Source of the DNA: SVQP01 sp045587385
GTDB taxonomy: Bacteria > Bacillota > Clostridia > Oscillospirales > CAG-272
NCBI GenBank assembly: GCA_045587385.1
Contig: JAZNCE010000057.1
Coordinates: forward strand, 16,076-80,075
Direction: 5' to 3'
DNA: 64,000 nt
Made by a program: the position numbers and the translations under genes. Of this stretch, positions 16,864 to 26,264 are shown one piece after another. The first letter of the stretch is position 1. Every line of letters starts with the position of its first letter. The notes beneath the pieces were generated by a model that had not been told where the DNA came from, did not search any database, and saw only the letters and a program-made list of their open reading frames with translations.

Positions 16864-18114
16864 ATGCAAAAATCCTACCGCCGCACGATTGCGGCATGCT
16901 ACGCGGTGAATATCACCATGAGCGTGATCGGCAACCTGCCGCCGCTTCTGTTTCTGACCTTTCACGAGACGTACGGCATCTCGTATTCGCTGCTCGGCAC
17001 GCTGGTGCTGATCAATTTCTTTACGCAGCTGACCGTGGATCTCATCTTCTCGTTCTTCTCGCATAAATTCAACATTCCGCTTACGGTCAAGCTCACGCCC
17101 ATCATTGCTATAGCCGGGCTTGCGCTGACGGCACTCTCTCCCGTGCTGTTTCCGAATGCCGTGTATCTCGGCTTGGTGCTTGGCACGGTGGTGTCCTGCG
17201 CGGCAAGCGGACTTTGCGAGGTGCTCATCAGCCCCGTTATCGCCGCCATTCCTGCCGAAAATCCCGATAGGGAAATGAGCAAGCTGCACTCGGTGTACGC
17301 TTGGGGCGTTGTGGGCATGGTGGTGGTTGCCACCGCGTTTTTGCTGCTGTGCGGCAACCAAAATTGGCAATGGCTGGTGCTGTTGATGACGCTTGTACCC
17401 ATCACGGCAGCGTTGCTGTTTGCAGGTGCGCAGATCCCCCAAATGCAAACTCCCGAGAAAACTGCGGGGGCTGTGCATTTCATGAAAGATAAGACGGTCT
17501 GGCTGTGCGTGCTGGCAATCTTTTTGGGCGGCGCTTCCGAGTGCACCATGGCGCAATGGGCGTCGGGATACCTCGAGCAGGCGCTGGGGCTGCCCAAGGT
17601 GCTGGGCGATTTGCTTGGCGTGGCGTGCTTCTCGGTAGCTCTCGGCATGGGCAGAAGCTTGTTTGCCAAGATCGGTAAATACCCCTCCCGCGCGATTCTG
17701 ATGGGTGCTGTCGGTGCTGCTGCCTGCTATCTGATCGCATCTCTCTCGCCCTTTGCGGTTATCGGTCTGCTTGGCTGTGCCTTTACCGGCTTTTGCGTGT
17801 CCATGATGTGGCCGGGCAGCCTTTTGGTCGCCTCCGACCGTTTCCCGACGGGCGGCGTGCTGATTTTTGCACTCATGGCAGCAGGCGGTGACATGGGCGC
17901 GTCGGTAGGTCCGCAGCTTGTGGGCGTGGTGACCGACGCTGCGATCGCCATTCCCGCCATTTCCGATTTTGCCGCAACATTGGGGCTTGCGCCCGAGCAG
18001 CTGGGCATGCGACTGGGCATTCTGATCGGCACGCTGTTCCCGCTGTGCGCCATTCCCGTATATGCGCATTTCCGCAGACAAGATAGAAAAAAGAACAAGG
18101 AGACGGTAGCATGA
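16864..18114 (+). CDS. Major facilitator superfamily transporter
   Basis: A 416-residue permease with twelve predicted membrane helices and a short basic C-terminus. The N-terminal half begins with a helix at about 15-35 and both halves have the usual six-helix spacing with a central loop near 195-215. Sequence detail does not name the substrate. It is the first gene of a promoter-led run: its stop overlaps the GH43 start by 4 bases, so a xyloside/arabinoside or other oligosaccharide is the natural guess, which is inference. AAAGGAAG precedes the ATG. Confidence 0.85.
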   Translation: MQKSYRRTIAACYAVNITMSVIGNLPPLLFLTFHETYGISYSLLGTLVLINFFTQLTVDLIFSFFSHKFNIPLTVKLTPIIAIAGLALTALSPVLFPNAVYLGLVLGTVVSCAASGLCEVLISPVIAAIPAENPDREMSKLHSVYAWGVVGMVVVATAFLLLCGNQNWQWLVLLMTLVPITAALLFAGAQIPQMQTPEKTAGAVHFMKDKTVWLCVLAIFLGGASECTMAQWASGYLEQALGLPKVLGDLLGVACFSVALGMGRSLFAKIGKYPSRAILMGAVGAAACYLIASLSPFAVIGLLGCAFTGFCVSMMWPGSLLVASDRFPTGGVLIFALMAAGGDMGASVGPQLVGVVTDAAIAIPAISDFAATLGLAPEQLGMRLGILIGTLFPLCAIPVYAHFRRQDRKKNKETVA

Positions 18115-19388
18115 ATTTTGCACACAATCCTATTTTAGCACCCGATATTTTTATCCCCGACGTGGAAGCCCACGTGTGGGAGGACGGTCGCATCTATTTG
18201 TACGGCTCGTTTGATATCCAAGGGCGTCGCAGCTTTTGCAGCGACGTGCACCACGTATATTCCTCGGACGATATGGTTCATTGGATCGATCACGGCGTGG
18301 TGTTTTCGCTTGCGGATTCCACCTGGGCAAAGGATTGCGGTGCGTTGTACGCGCCTGATTGCGCCTATCGTGACGGCTGGTATTACCTCTATTATTGCGT
18401 GCCCGACGGCAGAAACGGCGTGGCAAAATCGCAAAGCCCGACAGGACCGTTCGTTGACGTGGGACTTTTGGAGGGCGTGTGGGGCATTGACCCGGGCGTG
18501 TTGATCGACGACGACGGGCAAGCCTATCTCTACTGGGGACAGCTCACCTGGGGCAAGGTGGCAAAGCTCAAGGAAAACATGGTCGAGATCGAGCCCGAGA
18601 GTATTGTAGAGTGCCCCTTGACGGTGGCAGAGCACGAATTTCACGAGGGCAGCTCGGTCAAAAAGATAAACGGAAAATACTACTATCTCTTTGCCGATAC
18701 GCACCGCCATGGCGACCCCGACCGTCCCGACGGCAGACCCTCTTGCCTTGGCTATGCCGTTTCCGATCACCCCATGCAAGGCTTCAGGTACGGCGGAGTG
18801 ATCATTGATAATTTCGGTTGTGACCCCGGTGTGTGGAATAACCACGGCAGCATGGTTTGCTTCAAGGGACAATGGTACGTGTTCTATCACCGCTCCACGC
18901 ACGGTGCGGACTATTCGCGCCACGTGTGCGCTGAGCCCATTTATTTTGATGAAAACGGCATGATCCCAGAGGTCAAGCAGACCACGCAGGGCGCAGGCGC
19001 GCCCATCAAGGCAAGCACACTTTTGCCTGCCAACCTCGCATGCGAGCTGAGCGGCAACGTGCGTATCGCGGGCGATCAGGAATCCGCGCACGTGCTTGCG
19101 CTGACAAAGGTGCATAACGGCGACACCGCGACCTACCGCTACCTTGACTTTGACGGCGAAAATGCGTTTGAGATCAAGCTTTGTGCAAACGCAAGCTGCC
19201 GCGTAGAGTTGTATTTGGATGGAAACTATCACGCAGACTTTAAGGTGGCTGCAAGTGACGCATACGCGACCGCGCGCGCAAGCATTGCGCCCGTATTCGG
19301 CACGCACGCGCTGACAATCAAGGTGTTCGGCAGATTTACCGAGATGAAAATAGATGAATTTTCATTTTCAAAGGAGGAAAAGGCATGA
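18111..19388 (+). CDS. Glycoside hydrolase family 43 with CBM6-like C-terminus
   Basis: Five-bladed beta-propeller glycosidase, predicted arabinofuranosidase/xylosidase, cytoplasmic because there is no signal peptide. The catalytic triad is visible: base Asp near D17 (FIPDVEAHVW), transition-state Asp D127 in WGIDPGVLIDDDG and acid E179 in EFHEGSSVKK. About residues 300-425 form a beta-sandwich resembling CBM6 domains attached to this GH43 branch. It overlaps the MFS stop (ATGA) and its own stop overlaps the next start. The exact sugar cannot be read from the sequence. Confidence 0.9.
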   Translation: MNFAHNPILAPDIFIPDVEAHVWEDGRIYLYGSFDIQGRRSFCSDVHHVYSSDDMVHWIDHGVVFSLADSTWAKDCGALYAPDCAYRDGWYYLYYCVPDGRNGVAKSQSPTGPFVDVGLLEGVWGIDPGVLIDDDGQAYLYWGQLTWGKVAKLKENMVEIEPESIVECPLTVAEHEFHEGSSVKKINGKYYYLFADTHRHGDPDRPDGRPSCLGYAVSDHPMQGFRYGGVIIDNFGCDPGVWNNHGSMVCFKGQWYVFYHRSTHGADYSRHVCAEPIYFDENGMIPEVKQTTQGAGAPIKASTLLPANLACELSGNVRIAGDQESAHVLALTKVHNGDTATYRYLDFDGENAFEIKLCANASCRVELYLDGNYHADFKVAASDAYATARASIAPVFGTHALTIKVFGRFTEMKIDEFSFSKEEKA

Positions 19389-19714
19389 TCGCACTCATTC
19401 CCGTTTTACTGCTCGGCTTGCTGATTTCCGTAATGGGCATTATCAATATGACCGGTAATATCAACTCTCTGCATTCCTATCACCGCCACCGTGTCAAAGA
19501 AGAGGACAGAGTGCCGTTTGGCAGAATGGTGGGCGGCGGTACGTTGACGGTTGGCGTGGGCGTGATTGTGTTTTCCGTGCTGATGATGATATATGACGCG
19601 ACCGCAGCGCAGCCCTTGGTGTGGATCGGCGTTGGTGTGATGCTTACCTGCATCATCGTGGGGCTTGCCATCAGTTTTTGGGGCATGTTCAAATACAATA
19701 AAGGCATTTTTTGA
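19385..19714 (+). CDS. Small three-helix membrane protein
   Basis: A 109-residue protein with helices at about 3-23, 50-70 and 78-102 and a charged loop (HSYHRHRVKEEDRVPFG) between the first two. It resembles the loosely defined DUF3784-like small membrane proteins of Firmicutes, but I am not sure of the family. It is translated in an overlap with GH43 (ATGA), with AAAGGAGGAAAAGGC just before it. Function unknown. Confidence 0.7.
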   Translation: MIALIPVLLLGLLISVMGIINMTGNINSLHSYHRHRVKEEDRVPFGRMVGGGTLTVGVGVIVFSVLMMIYDATAAQPLVWIGVGVMLTCIIVGLAISFWGMFKYNKGIF

Positions 19715-19731
19715 TCATCTTGGAGAAATAT

Positions 19732-20565
19732 ATGAAGCTTTGTGACCTGCATACCCATTCCATTTACTCGGACGGCACCTGCACGCCCGCTGAGCTGATT
19801 GACTTGGCAAAGGCTGCGGGACTCTCTGCAATCGCCTTGACCGACCATAATACCGTTTCGGGCATCCCCGCGTTTTTAGAGGCAGGGAAGGACTCCGGCG
19901 TCATCCTTGTGCCGGGTATTGAGGTGTCCTCGGATTTTATGGGCACCGAGCTGCATATCGTAGGGCTTTTTCGCAGCCTTGACTATCTTGACGCGGTCGA
20001 GGCGTACGTGTCCGACTACCTTGCGCGCAAGGAACAGAGCAATATTGACCTTTGCGACAATTTGTGTGCGGCAGGGTATATCGTTTCGTATGACGAGATC
20101 AAGGCAGCCACACCCGACGGCGTGGTCAATCGCGCCCTGATCGCTGCCGAGCTGATGAGAAAGGGCTACGTCGGCTCGATCAAGGAGGCGTTTGCCTCGC
20201 TGCTTTCCAAAAAAGGCGGCTTTTATCACGAGCCCGAGAAGCTTGACGCCTACGAGGTGATCGGGAAGCTGCGCGAATTTGACGCGATCCCCATTCTTGC
20301 GCACTCGTATCTGAGCATGGACGAGGACATGCTGCGCGCCTTTTTGCCGCACGCCAAGCAGACGGGGCTTGTCGGTATGGAGACCGATTACGTCACCTAT
20401 GATCAGGCAACTGTCGAGAGGGCGCGCGCCATTGCCGCGGAATTTGGGCTACTCCCGAGTGGCGGCAGCGATTTCCACGGTACAAATAAGCCTGACATTC
20501 ACGTCGGTGTGGGCAAAGGCAGCCTTGCCGTGCCGATGGCGTATTATGAAAATTTAGTAAAATAA
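19732..20565 (+). CDS. PHP domain phosphoesterase (TrpH-like)
   Basis: A 277-residue metal-dependent phosphoesterase. PHP metal-ligand motifs are present in order: DLHTHSIYSDG (4-14), LTDHNTVSG (about 38-46), ILAHSYLS (about 190) and GSDFHGTNKPD (about 256). The family hydrolyses nucleoside 3',5'-bisphosphates or oligonucleotides (TrpH/RnaAM) or related phosphates. GGAG lies 7 bases before the ATG at 19732; a TTG at 19711 is rejected. It is the last gene of the MFS-GH43 unit, and a REPIN-like element follows. Confidence 0.88.
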   Translation: MKLCDLHTHSIYSDGTCTPAELIDLAKAAGLSAIALTDHNTVSGIPAFLEAGKDSGVILVPGIEVSSDFMGTELHIVGLFRSLDYLDAVEAYVSDYLARKEQSNIDLCDNLCAAGYIVSYDEIKAATPDGVVNRALIAAELMRKGYVGSIKEAFASLLSKKGGFYHEPEKLDAYEVIGKLREFDAIPILAHSYLSMDEDMLRAFLPHAKQTGLVGMETDYVTYDQATVERARAIAAEFGLLPSGGSDFHGTNKPDIHVGVGKGSLAVPMAYYENLVK

Positions 20566-20575
20566 AACTGTTAAT

Positions 20576-20668
20576 GCGGACGACCAGTGGTCGCCCCTAC
20601 GAGATCCGTTTTGGGTTTGGTTTTTGTAATCCCAACGGACGTTGTAGGGGCGACCATTGGTCGTCCGC
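20576..20668. repeat. REPIN-like inverted repeat pair
   Basis: 25-bp arms 20576-20600 and 20644-20668 (one mismatch) around a 43-bp spacer. Inner ends are CCCCTAC and GTAGGGG. The inner palindrome is GACCAGTGGTC, different from the GATCACTGATC of the copy at 26265, yet still self-complementary. Confidence 0.9.
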
Positions 20669-20695
20669 GTTTATTGAAATTTTTGTGAAAACCTA

Positions 20696-20724
20696 TTGAC
20701 AAACCTTTTTGCATATGCTATACT
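20696..20724 (+). promoter_or_regulatory. Promoter of GntR-ABC operon
   Basis: TTGACA (20696-20701), 17-bp spacer, TATACT (20719-20724). Confidence 0.88.
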
Positions 20725-20759
20725 ACAGACAGTACAGATAGTACAGATAATACAGATGA
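20724..20759 (+). promoter_or_regulatory. Four tandem 9-bp repeats, probable GntR operator
   Basis: TACAGACAG, TACAGATAG, TACAGATAA and TACAGATGA follow each other without gap directly after the -10 box, over the expected start site and up to the ribosome site. Position argues for autorepression by the regulator encoded next; binding is not shown. Confidence 0.65.
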
Positions 20760-20771
20760 AAGGGGATACCG

Positions 20772-21137
20772 ATGAAATTCAACTTTTCGGGCAATCAGGA
20801 TATTTATTTAGAGATTGCCGAGCGGTACAAGGAATACATCCGTCAGGGCGTTCTGCAGGACGGTGACAAGCTGCCCTCGGTGCGCGTGGCAGCGGGCGAG
20901 CTTTCGGTCAATCCCAACACGGTTGCCAAGGCGTATGCTAAGCTGGAGCAGGACGGCTACATTACCTCCTTGCCCAAAAAGGGCGTTTACGTGACTTATC
21001 GTGATGAGAAACCGGTGTCAAAGGCGCAAAAGCAGCAGAATGCTGACCTTGCGCTGATCTATGCCATGCGTGACCGTGGGGTGGACAAGCAAACGATTTT
21101 ACAATGGATAGAGGAGGCGTACGGAGAAAATGATTGA
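20772..21137 (+). CDS. GntR family regulator, YtrA subfamily
   Basis: A 121-residue transcription factor with an N-terminal winged helix-turn-helix (about 10-78: LPSVRVAAGELSVNPNTVAKAY is the signature helix pair) and only a short C-terminal dimerisation tail, as in the YtrA group, which controls adjacent ABC transporters. AAAGGGGATACCG precedes the ATG. Its end overlaps the ABC ATPase start by 8 bases. It probably represses its own operon through the 9-bp repeats upstream. Confidence 0.92.
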   Translation: MKFNFSGNQDIYLEIAERYKEYIRQGVLQDGDKLPSVRVAAGELSVNPNTVAKAYAKLEQDGYITSLPKKGVYVTYRDEKPVSKAQKQQNADLALIYAMRDRGVDKQTILQWIEEAYGEND

Positions 21138-22011
21138 AATCAAACATCTTTGCCATGACATTGGCGGAAAAATCATATTAAAGAACGTGAATCTGACCTT
21201 GCAAGAGGGTAGTGTGATGGGCTTGGTCGGCATCAACGGTGCCGGTAAGACCACACTTCTGCGCTTAATCTCGGGCGTATTTGCCGTCAAGCATGGTGAG
21301 ATTTTCATTGACGGTGTCAGCGTAGACAGGGAGGAAGCGCGTAAATCACTCTTCTTTTTGCCCGACGATCCGTACTATACTATCTATACCACGGGTCAAA
21401 GCCTTTATAAGATGTATAAGGTCTTTTATCCCGACATTGACCGTGCGGTTTTTGATCGCTTTATGCAGGAGTTTTCGCTCGACCCCCAAAAGCCCATCCG
21501 CAATTTTTCCAAGGGCATGCGCCGTCAGCTGTATATCTCCTTGGCAATGGCAGTCAAGCCCAAGTATCTGCTCTTGGACGAGGCGTTTGACGGGCTTGAT
21601 CCGCTTTCACGCTTGGCGTTCAAGAAAGCACTCAACGAATTCGTGGAGGAATACGGCACCTCGGTGCTGATCTCCAGTCACTCCTTGCGCGAGTTGGAGG
21701 ATTTTTGCGATTCCTACGTGCTCATTGACAACCAAACCGTGTCCGATTCGGGGGATATTGCCGAAAAGGTCAGCCGTTTCTGCAAATTCCAGCTTGCATT
21801 CAGAGAAGAGGTTTCAAAGGAGCTCTTTGCCGATCTGCCCGTCGCGTCTTTAGAGCAAAACGGCAAGTTTGTGCGTGTCGTATTAGAGGGGGATGCTGCA
21901 GAGCTGCGCCCCTTGCTGGAAGCGTTAAATCCCGCTGTCATTGAAGAGATGCGCATGGACTTTGAAGAGGCATTTATCCACGAGGTAGAAAAAAGGGGGT
22001 ACGTGAAATGA
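21130..22011 (+). CDS. ABC transporter ATP-binding protein
   Basis: A 293-residue ATPase. Walker A GINGAGKTT (about 37-45), signature NFSKGMRRQ (about 132-140), Walker B YLLLDEAFDGLD (about 151-162) and the H-loop SSHSLRELE. The C-terminal 80 residues are the extension typical of Ytr/BcrA-type ATPases. It overlaps both neighbours (8 and 4 bases), so regulator, ATPase and permease are translationally coupled. Likely exports or senses a peptide, antibiotic or lipid; no substrate evidence. Confidence 0.93.
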   Translation: MIEIKHLCHDIGGKIILKNVNLTLQEGSVMGLVGINGAGKTTLLRLISGVFAVKHGEIFIDGVSVDREEARKSLFFLPDDPYYTIYTTGQSLYKMYKVFYPDIDRAVFDRFMQEFSLDPQKPIRNFSKGMRRQLYISLAMAVKPKYLLLDEAFDGLDPLSRLAFKKALNEFVEEYGTSVLISSHSLRELEDFCDSYVLIDNQTVSDSGDIAEKVSRFCKFQLAFREEVSKELFADLPVASLEQNGKFVRVVLEGDAAELRPLLEALNPAVIEEMRMDFEEAFIHEVEKRGYVK

Positions 22012-23042
22012 CGACCTTTTGGAGATTTTTATACTACAGACTCAAATCAAGTGCACTGCGCACGGTGATCTTTACGGTGCTGTCCACCGTCATATGCTTG
22101 ATCGGTATCTGGAATGAAAACCAATCGGATGACGTGAAATATTGTCAGTGCGGACTGTATTTGCTGGCAACTGCGCTTTGCATCACGGCAAGCATCGTGC
22201 CGCTGTTTGAGCTCGCAGGACTCAAAAACCGCAGAAATCTCGATACGCTGTATTTTTTTCCGCTTGGACGCAATAAGATGGCAACTGCCTATTTCTTAAG
22301 TGGCTGGATGCAGGTGGTTTTCATTTATACGGTTACTTTTATTGCAAGCCTTATCTGGCTGATCTCGCAGACTGACTATTTTGCGCTGATTTATATGCTG
22401 CCGTATTATTTTTTGTCGCTTGTGCTTGCATTTGTAATCTTTGCGGTTTTTTCCTTCTTGTTCTTGCAGGCAAATACCGTCGCAGACGGCGTGCTGTTTT
22501 GCGTACTTTGGATCTTCTTGCCGTTCCTTGCGGGCCTTACGCTCGGAGAAGTATTTGAAATTGATTTTTTCAGAAATCTGTATAGCTGGGGAATTTTGTA
22601 TACGCCCATGAACAATCTTACCGTGGTATTTCAGGATCTGATCGAGATTAACAATCCGGCAAGTTGGGACAGAGCGGCAGGGGAGATCATGGATCGCTGG
22701 TATGTATTCTTTATCTGGGGCGCGGCGGGCTGCGCGGCAGTAAACGGATATATGGTCAGTTTTCTCAAAAAAGGTGCAGAGCAGGCTGGAGAAATATCAA
22801 ATTCTCCGTTTGGTTACGCAATGCTCGTGCCGTTTTACGGCTATTGCCTTATGATCAATGCGGGAGCGTTTTTGGTTTCGCTTGACCCGATTGTTGACTC
22901 GATTGTCATTGTGGGGTATGTGATCCTTATGCTTTCGGGTTATCTGATCTACAGAAGAGGCTTTCATTTCAAAGCAAGTGATATTATTCTGACGGTGATT
23001 GGCGTGATTTTACCGTTCGTGGTCATGATATATACAAATTAG
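22008..23042 (+). CDS. ABC transporter permease (ABC-2-like)
   Basis: A 344-residue membrane protein with about eight helices (first at 20-40), the partner of the ATPase encoded upstream. A soluble segment of about 40 residues near 205-230 separates two helix groups. No sequence motif defines the substrate. Start overlaps the ATPase stop (ATGA). The operon ends with a strong bidirectional terminator. Confidence 0.85.
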   Translation: MTTFWRFLYYRLKSSALRTVIFTVLSTVICLIGIWNENQSDDVKYCQCGLYLLATALCITASIVPLFELAGLKNRRNLDTLYFFPLGRNKMATAYFLSGWMQVVFIYTVTFIASLIWLISQTDYFALIYMLPYYFLSLVLAFVIFAVFSFLFLQANTVADGVLFCVLWIFLPFLAGLTLGEVFEIDFFRNLYSWGILYTPMNNLTVVFQDLIEINNPASWDRAAGEIMDRWYVFFIWGAAGCAAVNGYMVSFLKKGAEQAGEISNSPFGYAMLVPFYGYCLMINAGAFLVSLDPIVDSIVIVGYVILMLSGYLIYRRGFHFKASDIILTVIGVILPFVVMIYTN

Positions 23043-23056
23043 GCATGATTTCATGC

Positions 23057-23087
23057 AAAAAGCCCTTGCATATGTGCAAGGGCTTTT
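23057..23087. terminator. Bidirectional terminator
   Basis: AAAAAGCCCTTGCA, TATG, TGCAAGGGCTTTT between converging genes. Confidence 0.9.
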
Positions 23088-23093
23088 CATTTG

Positions 23094-25379
23094 TTATTGC
23101 AGATCCGTTAAAGGAGCCGACAAGGTTGGTGTATGATCCAATTCCTCGGACACAAGGAAGATCGCCGTGCTTGGCGGGATGCGCACGCGCAGGCAGGTGT
23201 AGATCTGTCCGCGGTAGGAAGCGTATTTGACGCGGCGCACGCGTGTGACCTTGCCCGTTTGCGGATCGTACAGCACGGGCTTGAGCGCACCGCGCAAATA
23301 GACCACGTTATCGTAAGAGCGGTCGGTAGTGTTATACAGCATGTGCGTGTGCTGCGTGCCGTGTACCTTGTGCAAATGCCCCATCATACCCACGCGGTGT
23401 ACGCCCTCGGGCGTATCGATGTGGCGGTATTCGGGTACGGGCAGATTGAACACGCCGCCGTTTTCCAGGCGAACCATGCCGGGCATGATGACGTCATAGG
23501 GCAGCTTGAGCCCGTAAAAAAGACGCATGATCTCCTCGCTCGCGGTCATAAACGTGCCGTCCGCAGCAGTTGCGGAGGGGTAGAGCAGATATGCCTTGCC
23601 GCCGTTTTCATTGGTATTATAGCCCATATTGCAAAGCACGCTCTTATCGCAGGCGCGCTCACCGAATATGTGCAGCACAAGCCTGCGCACCTCGCGGTCG
23701 TAGGCGGTGGCGCAGTCCTCGCCGTCGTGGCGCATAATATCCTTTTGGAATTCGGGCAAAAACTCAAATGCCTTTTCGGGCAGCGTGCCCGTGGCGATCA
23801 CGGTGCCGCCTGCGTCGTAAAACGCTGCCACCGTGCGCAGATTATCAAGGCGTATCATGGCAACCGCAGGCAGGATCAGCACGCGGAAGCCGTTGGTGCC
23901 CTTGACGTTGTCAAAGAACAGCTGTCCGCCGCGCACCTCACAATGGTCATGCATGGTGTCGGGGTGCAGCACGGTCAGGTTAATGCCCGCGTAATGCACC
24001 AGGCTGTTTGCCAGCGTCATGTAGTCGCAGTTAAAGGGGTTGATGGGGTATTCGTAATCGGACGTGGGCTGCTCGTAAAGCATGGGCTTTGTGTGCAGGG
24101 TGAAGATGGGGTAGAGCATTGCCACGTCGCAGATCTGAAATCCGCGGCCGAGCAGATAGAGGCAGCGGTGTACGGAGTCCAAGAAATGCTTGCTTTTTTT
24201 GCCCGTGGTCGGGTGCACAATCAACGTGTTTGCGCCGTTTCCGAGTGCTGTCAGGAACTCCTTGTGTGCAAGCTCCTCGGTATAAGCATCCGACATGCCT
24301 GCAAACGCCTCGCAGAGCACGCGCTCCTGTCCGCTGTCCGCAGCGGCGGAGGCGGCGAGCGTCAGCGAGTTAAGACCGTACAGGTAGGCGTGATCCATAC
24401 GCGCCACAGCGCAGTAACGCTGGTTGGCAAGCGCGTCACCCGTGATCCAGGAGCAAGCGGGCGCTTTGGGCTCTGCCTGCACGATAATGGGTTGCAGCCC
24501 TTGGGCGTGCGCAAAATCGCGCAGAGCGCGTGCAATACCGCCCTGCAGCAGCTCGGCACGGCATTGCATAAACATGGCGCGCACGTGATCGGTGCCCTCG
24601 CCTAAGTTGTGGAACAGCACGGGATAGTATTTGGATGGGTCAAAGCCGTACTTTTCTTCAAAAATGCGGTTGAAATCGCGCGTCCAGTTACGTCGGTTGG
24701 GGGAATCAAAGCAAAGATTGTGGTAGTAAACAGCACCAATGGCGGTATTTTGTACGCCGCCGCACAGCACGTACAGGCGGTCAAGATAAGAAATAAACGC
24801 GGTACGGGAAAGTCTGTTGTGCGTGTCGTGCTGCGTCCCGTCCTGCTCGGCATCGGTGCAGACGTACTGCTCAATGATCCAGTTGCCGTCGGGCACGTCA
24901 AATTCCAGCACGTTGTCTTTGACGTATTCTCGCAGGTCGATGATCTGGTTATACTCCTCATCGTATGCAATGATGGAAAGCGTGGGCTTGTCAAGCAGCG
25001 TCAGCTTGAGATGCTCACGCTGCTCAGCATAGTATTCGCGGCGCGAGAGCACCTCGGTGCGCTCTTCGGGATTGCACAGCGCACGCTCAATGGGGCGCTG
25101 CGGGTGCAGGGCAATCTTGAGTCCATGCTCCTGCGCGGAGCGTGAAAGCAGGGAAAACCAAGCAGCGTACCGCTCGGCAAAATCCTCGGTGTACACCGTG
25201 TCGGTGGAAAGCGAGGGAATGACCAAGCAGAAGCCACGGCGAGCAAAGCGCGTCATCAAGCCGTCGACGGTCTCCTCGTCTACGTTCAGCGGCAGATGCA
25301 GATGGATATACAGCGCATTGGTGCGGTATTTATACTTAAACGCCATTTTGGTGGCTTTGAGATCCTTGCTCTTGCGCAT
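23094..25379 (-). CDS. Putative glycoside hydrolase, GH106-like
   Basis: A 761-residue cytoplasmic protein. I place it near GH106 alpha-L-rhamnosidases by pattern: FNRIFEEKYGFDPSKYYPVLF, HAQGLQPIIVQAEPKA, EAFAGMSDAY and GNGANTLIVHP follow the order of barrel segments in that group. A C-terminal beta-rich region (about 600-760) fits a jelly-roll. The similarity is by eye, so a sister family remains possible. It has AAGGAGG 6 bases before the ATG and a promoter with consensus spacing, diverging from an SDR gene. The protein is His- and Cys-rich but no metal site is obvious. Confidence 0.65.
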   Translation of the reverse strand: MRKSKDLKATKMAFKYKYRTNALYIHLHLPLNVDEETVDGLMTRFARRGFCLVIPSLSTDTVYTEDFAERYAAWFSLLSRSAQEHGLKIALHPQRPIERALCNPEERTEVLSRREYYAEQREHLKLTLLDKPTLSIIAYDEEYNQIIDLREYVKDNVLEFDVPDGNWIIEQYVCTDAEQDGTQHDTHNRLSRTAFISYLDRLYVLCGGVQNTAIGAVYYHNLCFDSPNRRNWTRDFNRIFEEKYGFDPSKYYPVLFHNLGEGTDHVRAMFMQCRAELLQGGIARALRDFAHAQGLQPIIVQAEPKAPACSWITGDALANQRYCAVARMDHAYLYGLNSLTLAASAAADSGQERVLCEAFAGMSDAYTEELAHKEFLTALGNGANTLIVHPTTGKKSKHFLDSVHRCLYLLGRGFQICDVAMLYPIFTLHTKPMLYEQPTSDYEYPINPFNCDYMTLANSLVHYAGINLTVLHPDTMHDHCEVRGGQLFFDNVKGTNGFRVLILPAVAMIRLDNLRTVAAFYDAGGTVIATGTLPEKAFEFLPEFQKDIMRHDGEDCATAYDREVRRLVLHIFGERACDKSVLCNMGYNTNENGGKAYLLYPSATAADGTFMTASEEIMRLFYGLKLPYDVIMPGMVRLENGGVFNLPVPEYRHIDTPEGVHRVGMMGHLHKVHGTQHTHMLYNTTDRSYDNVVYLRGALKPVLYDPQTGKVTRVRRVKYASYRGQIYTCLRVRIPPSTAIFLVSEELDHTPTLSAPLTDLQ

Positions 25380-25411
25380 GTTTTTCCTCCTTGTGCCGCG
25401 TAATTTTCTTT

Positions 25412-25440
25412 ATTATAGCATAATTTTGTGCGTTTGTTAA
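25412..25440 (-). promoter_or_regulatory. Promoter of GH106-like gene
   Basis: On the minus strand TTAACA (25435-25440), 17 bp, TATAAT (25412-25417). Confidence 0.8.
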
Positions 25441-25478
25441 GTCCCAAAATAAAAAAAGAGAAAATATTTTGCATGCCA

Positions 25479-25507
25479 TTGCAAAAGATGCAAAAATGTG
25501 CTACAAT
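25479..25507 (+). promoter_or_regulatory. Promoter of SDR gene
   Basis: TTGCAA (25479-25484), 17 bp, TACAAT (25502-25507). Confidence 0.75.
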
Positions 25508-25535
25508 AAAGAAAATCCACAAAAAGGAAACTATT

Positions 25536-26252
25536 ATGAAAAAAGTGTTGATCACGGGCGGCTCGGGCGGCATTGGCGCGGGCTTGGTGCGTGCGTTTTG
25601 TAAAAATGGCGACAAGGTCGTCTTTACCTATCATAAAAATCTGGAAGCAGCAAAAGCTCTGGCTGCCGAAACGGGAGCAACCGCTCTTTGCGCTGACCTT
25701 GGGGACAGCGAGCAGGTCAGCCTGACCGTGCGCAGCGCGGCAGAAACGCTTGGCGGTATTGACGTGCTGGTGCACGCAGCGGGCATTGCCTGCGTCAAGC
25801 TCTTTGATATGACTACGGATGCGGATTGGGATGCGCTTTTGCGCGCCAATCTGTCCTCTGTGTTTTATGCTTGCCGTGAGGTCAGCAAAATCATGTTAGG
25901 GCAGCATCAGGGAAGGATGATTTTGATCGGTTCGATGTGGGGCAAGGTCGGTGCTTCCTGTGAGGTGGCGTACAGCGCAACCAAGGCAGGCGTGCGCGGT
26001 ATGACAATGGCACTTGCCAAGGAGCTGGGACCTTCGGGCATTACGGTCAACTGCATTGAGCCCGGTGTCATCGATACTCCTATGAACGCTTGCTTTGACG
26101 CAGACACCAAGCGTGAGCTTGCAGAACAAACACCTGTCGGACGCCTCGGTATCCCCGAGGACGTTGCCGCGCTGGCAACCTTCCTTGCATCGGATGCCGC
26201 ATCCTTTATCACGGGGCAGTGCGTAGGGGTTGACGGCGGGTTTGCGGTGTAA
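25536..26252 (+). CDS. SDR family oxidoreductase (FabG-like)
   Basis: A 238-residue NAD(P)-dependent short-chain dehydrogenase/reductase. TGGSGGIG (7-14) binds the cofactor, HAAG lies near 80, the catalytic Ser is in MILIGSMWG, and YSATKAG provides the Tyr-x3-Lys pair near 145-149. The C-terminus GQCVGVDGGFAV is typical of 3-oxoacyl-ACP reductases and related sugar dehydrogenases. The only fatty-acid context is absent, so it may reduce another ketone. Start chosen at AAAGGAAACTATT-ATG; the frame is open further upstream across the promoter. Confidence 0.9.
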   Translation: MKKVLITGGSGGIGAGLVRAFCKNGDKVVFTYHKNLEAAKALAAETGATALCADLGDSEQVSLTVRSAAETLGGIDVLVHAAGIACVKLFDMTTDADWDALLRANLSSVFYACREVSKIMLGQHQGRMILIGSMWGKVGASCEVAYSATKAGVRGMTMALAKELGPSGITVNCIEPGVIDTPMNACFDADTKRELAEQTPVGRLGIPEDVAALATFLASDAASFITGQCVGVDGGFAV

Positions 26253-26264
26253 GTTCAATAAATG

